The position numbers and the translations under genes are program-made. Under the pieces are notes generated by a model. It worked only from the letters and a program-made list of their open reading frames with translations. It did no database searches and had not been told where the DNA came from. 64,000 nt of DNA from positions 682,001 through 746,000 of the forward strand of contig JAFEVB010000015.1 of assembly GCA_032629725.1 (NCBI GenBank). Direction: 5' to 3'. The DNA is from Gremmenia infestans (taxonomy: Eukaryota; Ascomycota; Leotiomycetes; Helotiales; Hamatocanthoscyphaceae). This document shows positions 46,170 through 55,559 of the stretch, in pieces (position 1 is the first letter of the stretch; each line of letters begins with the position of its first letter).

Positions 46170-47067
46170 AGAAGACGCTCTTTGGACATGGATCACATCT
46201 CCAAGCCTCCTTCTATCTTCATTTTCCACCTGCTCACTAATCCCAGTCCAGAATTCCGTATACGCCCCCATCCGGTCCATGCATGCATGCATGGCTTCAT
46301 AAGTAATCATATTGACCAAAGGTTTTGCTTCCATGGTTTGGTTTTCAAAGTCCCTGCATGCTACGCTATACGCACAATACTATTCTCGCGGGCCCGTTGT
46401 TGGGTTCTATTGCTAGAACCTATATTCCAGCTTTCGGGGCGTTGGCTGTATTTATGGTTCTTGTCTTCAGAAAACTTGCTAGGGATAGGCTCAGCGTGGA
46501 AGACACCACCCACATAACCAGCCATGTCGGTCATCCCAGGAGATGCTAATACCACACGAACACTGTCTGTGGCAAGGACTTTGCGGTTCGGCAAGGGACA
46601 AGGAGCAGAATTCTTTTGGGCGAGATAGACCAATGCAATTAGTGCTCATATGAATTTCGTGCCCATCGGTAGTTATATACCCTCCAGGTGAGCCACTAAT
46701 ATCTGCATTGTTTCGACTGCCAAAGAACATCGAGGCAGGGGTCTTGGGCGACGAAGGCTCTTGGGCGACGAAGGTAGAAGTCCAAGTCGGAATGGTGGCA
46801 AGGTCGCTAAGATGGAGACAAAAACTCTTGATGTGGCCGAAACTTGGTGTGTAAATGGATTTGATGGCCTCGACCCGATTGTGGTTTTGATTGTAGAGCT
46901 GCTAGCCATATAGATCGTCGTTTCTTTAAGATAAAGTATTTGAAGAGCTCAAGAGCGACACCTGCATTTCCAACTGTGACAATGAAAACTTTGCCCACTA
47001 GAGAAGAGGTATGATTCTCAACAAAAGCTGGACTAAGTATGGGGAAATGGGTGAGAATTATCCCCAT
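46170..47067 (-). pseudogene. Frameshifted short-chain dehydrogenase pseudogene
   Basis: Collinear SDR segments appear in three minus-strand frames. At 47067 onward is MGIILTHFP, then GKVFIVTVGNAGVALEL, the cofactor site with two glycines replaced (expected TGGNSGVG). Near 46815-46690 is HLSDLATIPTWTSTFVAQEP, then GGYITTDGHEIHMSTNCIGL. Near 46565-46515 is SVRVVLASPGMTDMAG. Near 46260-46225 is TEFWTGISEQVE, resembling the usual C-terminal helix. At least three frame changes are needed and the Tyr-x3-Lys region is not found, so it cannot be active. The intact homologue would be a retinol-dehydrogenase/protochlorophyllide-reductase-like fungal SDR of about 330 aa. It is separate from the intact SDR at 37.3 kb. 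Confidence 0.82.
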
Positions 47068-47249
47068 GATTGGTTGAATGGGACATTGACGAGTTTGGAC
47101 GAGCGGGTAAATATTGGATATGTCCAGATCACAAATCCAGAGCCACGTAGCAATCTATAAATAAGGCCGGAGCCAAGTGAGCATCTCCGTTTATTTGTAG
47201 AAGACTCGACAATGTATCTGGAGGTATATTACCGAACTTTCAAGTATAA

Positions 47250-48045
47250 TTAGGGAGGTGCCAGCACCAAAGGTTGTTCACCTCGCTGACCCCTCCAAAA
47301 ATTCGTCGCACGCATCAACTCATCATCCATCAGAAACCACCACTTTCGCGCAAATTCAGGTGAGAATTCCCATCCCATCGGATCCCAAGGAGTTGAGCCC
47401 CAGACCTTGAACCCATACATATCCAGAACAAATTCCGTTTCGTTGATCGTCGAAACTGACTTCAGGACTCGGTCCCGCAATGAAGCATGTGGCAGCATGT
47501 CTACATAGGGTCTGTGGGGTACTAATTGCTGTTGTGTGGTCGGAGTAAGTGGTGGTGGTAAAGTGTCTATTGTTGCCCCGATGTTGAAGCCACTGTCTTG
47601 CATGCAGGCCAGTTTGAGGATATTGGCAATGCAGAGGAAGGCGTCCCATGTATCCATGCCACTCAACACCATGAACCGGTTGTCTACTGTGGGATCGGGA
47701 GAGAATGGCCCTTGCGAGTTGCTTGAAGTTGGGCTGCTGAAAACGCTTAAATCTGCCGATGTAGTGGGCAAATACTGAGGTTCAGTGCCTGAACGAGCCC
47801 CGTTTGCCTCTGCAGAGGTGCCGCTGATCCGACGAGAATAATGCAGCATTCCATTTCTCTGTTTGTTAATCAGCTTCGACCCTGGGATTGCTATTAGCCC
47901 AACCCGTCACGGTTGCTTTACTAAGTGCCGTACTTCTTGCTCGCTGTGATAGCCTATTCTGAACCCGTTTCCGCTCAATGGGATCCGCTATCCTAGTCCA
48001 GTCCTCCTCGGAAGACTTCAAATAGGCACTCCACGCGGGATTCAT
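47250..48045 (-). CDS. bZIP-DUF3425 type transcription factor lacking an obvious zipper
   Basis: Exons 48045-47934 and 47890-47250 with a 43-nt intron encode 250 aa. Exon 1 carries a basic region (IERKRVQNRLSQRAR), the hallmark of fungal bZIP factors. Directly after the splice the sequence is IPGSKLINKQRNG and then Ser/Thr/Pro-rich, with no run of leucine heptads. The C-terminal half matches DUF3425 in style: HRPYVDMLPHASLRDRVLKS, then WGSTPWDPMGWEFSPEFARKWWFL. DUF3425 bZIP-like proteins often regulate secondary metabolism or stress genes in filamentous fungi. Without a zipper, dimerisation would have to use another surface. The only neighbouring candidate target is the degraded SDR. Confidence 0.85.
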
Positions 48046-48555
48046 AGCCAGTGTAAGAGAAATACAACAAGATTTAATTGGTGGGAATGGATCTCATGTC
48101 TGTTGTTGAGCGTTAACTTTTGATGCTGGTGATATGTCATCCACCAGCCTAGCCTCCATCCGGCTAGGGTTAGAATTTGCCCCTTTCTGACATGCTTACC
48201 TTACGTCTCTTTTCATCATCTTATTCTTGAACAGTTCTACTATTTTCTATATATGAATTATTCTTCATAGACCGAACTGTTTTCAATCTTGCAATACGTA
48301 CCTAACTTGCTAACCTGTAACCTTCAGAGGGTATTCATGTCACGTGAGATACAGGTTATCAAGAAGGTGTTGGACAATATTATCTACATATTGTGTGTTT
48401 TGTAGGATAGGAGGTGAAGTGTGTCTACGCTACAAGTGAAGAGTCTTTCTTAGTTTCTGATAACTCAATAATACCAGAGTCCAACAGAAGGATACCATGT
48501 GCCCCCTCGCTGCAGTAGAGCTGAGTCTCATGATGAGACTCTCATCCAAAGGCTT
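48046..48555. other. Intergenic region between bZIP-like and RGAE genes
   Basis: It holds the promoter of the bZIP-like gene and the 3' UTR of the acetylesterase gene. It has AT-rich stretches and a TCACGTGA palindrome at about 48340. No gene is visible. Confidence 0.45.
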
Positions 48556-49679
48556 TCAGATAGGCAACGTCTCATTAACCGCCAAACAATTCCCCAGCAC
48601 ATCTCCCTGCAGCCTACTCGTAGCATTCAACACCAAGTCCTGCAACCCACTCGTCCCACACTTAAGACCCAGCACAAACGACCGCGCCACCACATCCGCC
48701 AGAAACGGCGCCGTGTGTGTATGATCGATTGGGTAATTAGCATCGACGGTCTCCTTCCCTAGGTTCTTCATCGCTTGTGCTGCGTATTGGCCGTGCGAGA
48801 CAAAATATACACCTTGTGCCGGACCGCCGAGTTCACTTGCGGCAAGCCTAGGGTAGATTAGAGCGTATAAATTATTAAATTATTACTCGATTCGTCAGAA
48901 AGGTGATTAACGAGCGAGAAAATATAGGTAGAGATAGAAATGAGTATAGCGTACCAGGTATAGTAGGTGAAGATGTTGGGGGTGTAAGAATAGTTGCCGA
49001 ACTCCCATGGATTGGTGGGTGTCATGGAGGAAAGAACGACTTTGGCCTTCTTGTCGAGAAACTTTCGGGTTGCGTTTTTGAGGTAGGTGCCGTATGTTTG
49101 GACGATTTCCGTTGCATTACTTCAAGAACAAACACATCAGCCACTATCGCCTACTAGATACCATTAGCATAGAATGAGACAAACTTAACTGACTTGTAAA
49201 CAGTGATACACGTCTCATTCCCTACCACCCGTCATCAGCATAGATTTAAATCGCAACACCCCCTAGCCTTGAGAAATCAAACCAGCACCCGGGCAGTCCG
49301 CCCTCCCTTTATCCCCAACCGTAGCATTAACAGGCGGTATGCCCCCATCATTATGCCCAAACTCAATAACGACCCAATCGCCCTCTTTCACATTCGAAGC
49401 AATGGTATCAAAGCGTCCATCTCTCGTAAAAGTCCTCGCACTACGGCCCGCGATAGCCGAGTTGTTGACGAGCGCGACGGAAGAAAGGAACGAGTATTGC
49501 AGATACTGGCCCCAGCCTTCCGTCCCGTTGGGGCCGCCGCCTGGTGCCTCCGTGCTATCACCCGCGAGCCAGATTGTAGGGACGAGAGGGTTGGGGTGAT
49601 GGTCATAGCTTGGCTGTCGCGGGGAATGTGCAGCGTATGCGAGAGCTGGGTAGAGGGGAAGAAAGGAGAGGATTTGCAT
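48556..49679 (-). CDS. Secreted rhamnogalacturonan acetylesterase (SGNH, CE12 type)
   Basis: Exons 49679-49283, 49221-49194 (28-nt microexon), 49119-48955 and 48847-48556 encode 293 aa. A signal peptide (MQILSFLPLYPALAYA) leads into the SGNH hydrolase blocks. Block I is LAGDSTEA with the nucleophile Ser, then NSAIAGRSARTFT (block II Gly), EFGHNDGG (block III Asn) and PIDHTHTAPF with the catalytic Asp and His. Such enzymes remove acetyl groups from the rhamnogalacturonan backbone of pectin, so the fungus probably meets plant cell walls. N-glycosylation sequons are present. The in-frame Met at 49784 would place non-signal residues first, so 49679 was preferred. Confidence 0.92.
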
Positions 49680-50148
49680 CGTGGATGGGGCTTCCTCAAG
49701 GGAACGCAATGGATCTAGTTGTAGATAAAAGCAAAGTAGGAAATGAGAAGCAGATGCATCTTTGATTGATCTTATAAGAAACACATTTAAAGACTACTAA
49801 TAGCGGACCTGAAGATTTCTTCCAAAGCTAGCTCATGCTCTTACCCCGCCACATATATTTCACACATAGTAACAAGCTTCCTAGAGCCAGGTACCGGAAG
49901 AATAACAGTTGGTTCAACCACCAATACTGTTGCTCTTGGCTAAAGTCCAACACGACTAGCGCTGCGGGAAGAAACCTGTCCATTGTTGCTCTCGGGATAT
50001 TTGTACCCGAACGACTTCAATGAGAAAGGTTCAGGTGAGAGGAAATAAAAACCAAAAACCATACCCCTGCGCCCAGCAAGTGTGATTATCATAAATTCCA
50101 TTGGTATCATAAAGTATGAAAGTTCGGAACTCATGCATAATTTTAAAC
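49680..50148. other. Intergenic region between RGAE and lipase genes
   Basis: It holds the RGAE promoter and the 3' UTR of the lipase gene, both minus strand. Nothing else is recognised. Confidence 0.45.
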
Positions 50149-52482
50149 TCAACTGTCCTTGAGATCCGCCATATCCAATAATTTCTCATCCTCCACCGCA
50201 TCCTCAAAGTCATCTTCTGTAGTCACCACATCTGTCTCGTCTTCCGTCGCCGTTGCGCTATGTGTCTCATCACCCTTCCTTAGCAAGCTCCTGATATCGG
50301 CTTCGCTCAGGATGCTCTCAATAGAGCCTCTTCTGAATCCCGCTCTAGTCTGCCTTCTGCCTTTCTCTACCATCCGCTCTACTTTCATCCTGTTGGCAAG
50401 GAATTGCAATTTAGGGAAGGCGCTCTGTTGGCCTACGTGTAGCATCCGTGCAAGTTGTTTGGGGGTTGGATCGGTCAGGATACGCCAGAAATCCGAGACC
50501 AGGGAGCGTGGCCAGATTGTGATTGTACCTGAGAATTGTTGTAGCCATATCTCGCTCCAATCTTGGCCCAAGGGTCGTGGCAGAAGCTCCAGATGTCGAA
50601 GCACTTTCAGCCATTTGTTCAGGTCGAGTTTAAGGTATTGCTCTGCGGCACTGCCTAGAAATCCACCTCGCCAACCTCGTCCTTTTCGGTGAGTGACAGG
50701 CTGACCAACGGATCCACGAGAAGAGAAGAAAAATAGGTTTATGTGAGGGTTGACTTGGCTCACTATGCTGAAATTGACGTTGAAGTGGAGGTTGAGTGCT
50801 TTTAAGGGAATATCGGTTCGAAGACTGCCATCCTTCCACTTGTGGCCAAAAGAATACGGGACGAGCTTGCCATCTCCTGATTTCATCATAAGGACTACGG
50901 GATTCAAGATCCCAGGAACTGCGGCAGAGGCAATGACCGCAGACCAGATGACACAGTCCGGACTCGTAAGATAATTCGTAAGAATCCTAAAGCCAAGAGT
51001 AAGTTTCTTGTATGTCTGAAAGACTTGGATACTTACGTTGGGGAATGAGGATCGGAAGGCACACAAGAGACGTTGAGTATTCTCCCAGTTCTCTCGTATG
51101 CCTCTTTGAATGTCATACTTCCCCTTGTAAACCAACTACACTTCTTCGCCCACTCCAAGGAGTCAAATCGGGCGCCGGTCTTCCACCATCGAGGTCCCCA
51201 TACATTGATTCCCTCCGAACAAGCGTTTATTCGGCCTGCTAAAGCCGGAACAAGTAGCTTTTTGAGCTCTTCGTTTGTTCTTGTGGCTACCAATGCAGCG
51301 ATAAGTGCCCCACCCGAAGTACCTATAGACAATGAGCATAATTGAACACCTTCTCAGAGATCAACTAAGTACCTGTGATCACATCTGGTAATAGGTCTGC
51401 GTCTAGAAGAGCTTTGACTACTCCAAAATGATAATACGCAAAGGAAGCCCCTCCAGACAAACATAATGCTGTTCTGCCGTAGTTGGTGTGCATCCTTTTG
51501 AACAGCGTCCGTTTCTCCTCTGGGCCGAGTTGGTTTGTATCTACGAGTATTGAGACGCCCTTGGCGACTTCCTACCATTAGTTACAATCTGTGAGACGGG
51601 GTTGAATAGCTTACCCTCATCAATAAACTCCTGCGCAAGGTTCTTGGTCCCATAATAAGTTTGGGAGTACAACCTGGCATTCTCCACCCCCACGAAATTA
51701 TTCTTCACGCACGCTTCAACTAGGGCCTTCAACTCCTCGACAGCCTTTCCTCTGGTATTCACATCCTCGTTCTCGTTCCCTCTCTCCTGCTGCTCCACCT
51801 TTTTCCTACACCTTCTCATCTGCTCCAACACCCTCTTCACGGTCTTGCTATCATAATACGCAAACACATCTTCTTCTTTCCATCCATCGTTCCCCAGAAA
51901 AGCATCCAGTTCCTTTGCCGCATCGACCCAATCCTTATAGGTCTCCGCAGCTTGTAGTTTCCTCCGCAATCTCTCCCGTTTGCCCCTCCAAGCAATGAAA
52001 TGCTCATAAAGCCAGATGTACAGCCTTGTGAGTAGATATGTTATCGCTAACCCCAGAACCCAAGCACCTACGACGCCTAGGAATGGCCATTTCAGGAGTG
52101 TGTAGAGGTGCCCCTCCCTTGTCTCATCCCTATTCCGCCTCTGCTTCCTCACCCGCCCTTTTACCTTGTCGCCTCTGCGCTTTTCTCTCCGCGGCGGGAT
52201 TACAGGTGCCCAATCATGCTGCGCGGATATGAATAGGCTCTCCCTGCTCTTCGAGCCATCACCGGGCGTTATGCTTGTTCTCCGGCTATTGGTGGCGGTC
52301 ACTGCCGGGGAGAGCAGATTGTCCGAGCTGGGGGATGGATCGGGAGCAGAGAGGGCGTTTGCGAAGGCTTGTAGGTCTTCGTCGGAAAGGAAGTCGTGGT
52401 CGAAGTCAGGAAGAAGTGAGGGATCGTAGCCTTCCTCGCTGTGGGGTGTTGGGCCGTTGGAAGATTTGGAAAGATCGGCCAT
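50149..52482 (-). CDS. Patatin-domain triacylglycerol lipase (Tgl/SDP1-like)
   Basis: Exons 52482-51615, 51567-51373, 51322-51037 and 50986-50149 encode 728 aa. An acidic, disordered head is followed by a basic patch and a hydrophobic segment (FLGVVGAWVLGLAITYLL). Next comes the DUF3336-like region (YKDWVDAAKELDAFLG). The patatin domain has the oxyanion region LCLSGGASFAYYHFG, the nucleophile GTSGGA at the exon 2/3 junction, and KDGSL carrying the catalytic Asp. These enzymes hydrolyse stored triacylglycerol at lipid droplets. The C-terminus is acidic. The first intron uses the second of two AG acceptors to stay in frame (acceptor at 51568). Confidence 0.9.
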
Positions 52483-53150
52483 GTTTGTAGGTAGGGTAGA
52501 TTAAAATAAAGGTGTTTAGTGGGGATGGATTACGGTAATTGGAAGGCTTGAAACATTTTCCAGCTTGTACCAAGTACTAGAGTTGATGCGGTGTTGAGCA
52601 AATAGAGGTTCAGTATGCGAATCTTGCGGTGTATTGCTATTTCTATTTATGTTGAGACAACCACGATCCTTGGCCACTATCAGATGACGTATTATTGAAA
52701 CCACCTGAGAAAATTTCAAAGCACATGCAAATGTAGAGAGCTCGGATGTATCATTTTAGAAGTTCTTGTTACATAGCATGGAAAATTTAGTTGTATTGCT
52801 GCGGATTATGATGGACTCTGTGGGGTTGAACTGGGTGGTGGATCAGCCTCATCTAACAAGGCTATCAATAGCCGGGAAAGAAAGCTGTGGGGTTGGGGTT
52901 GGGGTTGGGGTTGCTAATGAATACATCATTAAGTTGCTATGAAGGGGGTGAAAAATCTTGATCGCGATACAATGCTGAGTACAAACATTCTGGCTGGGTA
53001 CTTGAATGTTTATGGACCTCATCCATAAGACCTTAAAGCCTTTGCCAAAAAAGCACCGAAAAACGACCTTTGTAAAACTCCGTCCATCATAACTTGCTTG
53101 CTCTGTCTTGCATTGTCTATTCATCGATCCAACTGCCTCCATCATCTCCT
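52483..53150. other. Intergenic region between lipase promoter and SAR1 3' end
   Basis: It holds the lipase promoter and the SAR1 3' UTR. A (GGGGTT)4 run is listed separately. No gene is visible. Confidence 0.45.
52889..52912 (+). repeat. (GGGGTT)4 microsatellite
   Basis: Four perfect GGGGTT units lie in the region downstream of SAR1. Fungal telomeres are usually TTAGGG, so this is best read as a G-rich microsatellite that could form a G-quadruplex. Confidence 0.9.
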
Positions 53151-54066
53151 CTAAACGTATTGTGACAACCATCTGATACCCTCGCCGTAACCTTCGCTTT
53201 GTCAGTATTGCATTCTAAATTTGGCTATATGGTACTCACCTTGTCTCATGACGACCGAGCACATAAAGACCTCAATAGGCCTGATACCCTCAAGAGGAAC
53301 CTTGCCCTTGCCAGTAGTCTGATAGAGTCCCAATTGATGCCTTAACTCATCCTCGCTGACGGCGTCCGGGTGATCGATCTTGTTACCCAAAATGACGAAT
53401 GGGACCTTGGAGAGTTCCTCCATGCTCAAAAGAGCGTCGAGCTCGGCCTTAGATTCGGAGAGACGTTCGTGATCTTTTGCGTCGACGAGGAAAACGATAC
53501 CGGAGACTTCAGGGAAATAGTCCTTCCAGAGACGCCGGGCTAAGGCATGTTAGCTAGACTGTGACACTCAGTCCTAGAATATGATGTGCGATCATACCTT
53601 GTTGATGTCCACCCAAGTCAAAGGTTGTGAATTTAACGTTGCCAATGGCGAGCTCTTCCGAGGCTATTCCAGGAATCAGTATGTGCCTGTTATGAGGGCC
53701 TCGAGGCCACTTACTAGGATGCAGAGTAGGTTGCAGGATTGCAACTCGGTCGTTCTGCGCGTTACAAAATATCAGCGATTGTTCTCCATCCCAAAGATTC
53801 CATTTCTGATATTAATCCTCGTAGAAGCGCCTTTTCCCGATCCCGGGGTTTTGCTAACGCACCTTTAACATATGCAACAGAGTCGTCTTTCCGGCATTGT
53901 CCAGACCGAGGAACAAAAGCTTTGCATGCTTGTTCAAAAGCCCCAGCGACGCAAGAGTATCCCAGACTGTGGAAAGAGAATGTCAGCATGTTATCCTTCG
54001 AAGAGTCTCCCCCTCGGCTTCGCAGTCTTCCCAGAGGATCTACTTACACCAGTTGACAATCCACAT
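53151..54066 (-). CDS. SAR1: SAR1, COPII coat-initiating small GTPase
   Basis: Six exons (54066-54048, 53966-53863, 53754-53715, 53663-53598, 53539-53240, 53191-53151) join to exactly 189 aa, the usual Sar1 length. Sar1-GTP inserts its N-terminal amphipathic helix into the ER membrane and recruits Sec23/24. Visible are MWIVNWFWDTLASLGLL, the P-loop GLDNAGKTT, switch I PTLHPTSEEL split across a junction, switch II DLGGHQQ, the guanine-specificity motif NKID, and the C-terminal RWLSQYV. The residue after the N-terminal Trp-Phe is Trp rather than the common Tyr. Exon sizes range from 19 to 300 nt, so single-frame searches see only exon 5. Confidence 0.97.
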
Positions 54067-55559
54067 CTTGGATGCTTGTTTGTGAGAAGACAGTTGAGGT
54101 TGAGTATTCGGTTTGTATGAAAAAACTTGTTAGAAATGGCAATTATTTTGAGGAGGACCTGCCAAGTCCGAGATCTGGACAGCAGTTAATCAGGGCTACC
54201 ACGCTAGTCCTAAATAAGGTTCGAATATGAAAGGTGATTTTGCTGGGAACACGTTACTGTCATACTTGTATCCAACAGACAAGCGCGTTTACAAAAGCTT
54301 GAGAACGTCTAACTTGCCCCTTGGAATCTCATGAGTTTTTGTTAGATGTTGCAAGTATCATCATAATATATCACCTGGCATGGCATATGAGAGGTTCCCT
54401 TTGCTTCAACATCTATCTACTCTTCGCAGAAAAATGACATGTCGAAACCAGATCGTGGCTATCACAACATTAAACCCCCTATTATGTTGCCAAAATAGAC
54501 CATTTGTGCCTTTGGTATATTACTAGAAGCCTTTTAGGTATACCTCTAATTTCCCATCTTTGAGCTAATTATTCTTGTTCTTTAGGAAGGGTCGGTGTTC
54601 CGGTCTGTGAAAAAAAGTTCAACTTCTTTATCCATTTTACGTTTCGGACTACTTTTTCTTGCCTGCCCTTTGCCTGCCCTTGATTATTGTCATGGTGATC
54701 TATGTCTACAGACTCACGTGTCCGCGTACTAACGAGGCAATGAACTATGTGTGTGCAAATCCAAGTAGACGCCGCGATATATCCTTCTTATGCATCGCGT
54801 ACCTCCTAAACGGCAAATTGTTTTGTGTCATTGTCAGCACGGTAGTCACTGTCAGTCAAAAGACTTGGCTGAACGAAAGGCAGGCCTAAAGATTAAATGA
54901 ACACGTAGGATAACCCAGCATATTGCAACAACAGCAACCCCTAAAGATGACGATTTGTGTTATCGGAACCATTTTTCAACTTCTGCTTTACAGTAGCTCG
55001 GTATGGCAGAGGCAAGAGCTTGACTGGGAGATGTATGACAGGGCCATGGCCAAGGATATGCATCACATCACATCACATTACAAGATCAAGTAAACGCAAG
55101 ATTTTGAGGTAAAGAGCTTCATCATTAAATAAAATGACGCTATGCAAGTCACGAAGCAGGAACGAAGGTGTGTATACCCTAGCTCATCCTTCGCCATAAA
55201 GCGACCGACCCGCCCAATAACAATCTCGAGTTGGTTATTCCCCTGGTTGCCTGGTATGCTGCCCGCTATGCTATGCTCCGTAAAGGGGTCCAAATATGAA
55301 TGACCAAATGGAGAATGATGCAATAAGATTCATATGCTTACACCCGCCGGTGAACCCAACAATGATCCTGTAACATAGGAAAGAAGGTGGTATATACAAA
55401 GGTCCGCATCGCCGATGCCCTATCTCTATGAATAAGACGAGCCGATGGGTAATAGAATCGAAGTATGTACAAATGAACTAAAGTCGAATTTGTAGTGTAT
55501 TATAAGGGGCGAGTGAGAACATCTCAACACCCGAGTCTCCGAAGACTCTGTTGGCGAGT
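54067..55559. other. Intergenic region upstream of SAR1, 1.5 kb
   Basis: It holds the SAR1 promoter and the 3' UTR of the next minus-strand gene. A CATCACATCACATCACAT run lies near 55060. No gene is recognised. Confidence 0.45.

Noticed and set aside
49680..49784. Upstream in-frame Met of the acetylesterase
   Set aside because: Starting there puts charged residues ahead of the hydrophobic signal. ATG 49679 gives a normal signal peptide.
52889..52912. (GGGGTT)4 as an interstitial telomere
   Set aside because: Ascomycete telomeres are normally TTAGGG. Four units of another sequence are better explained as a microsatellite.
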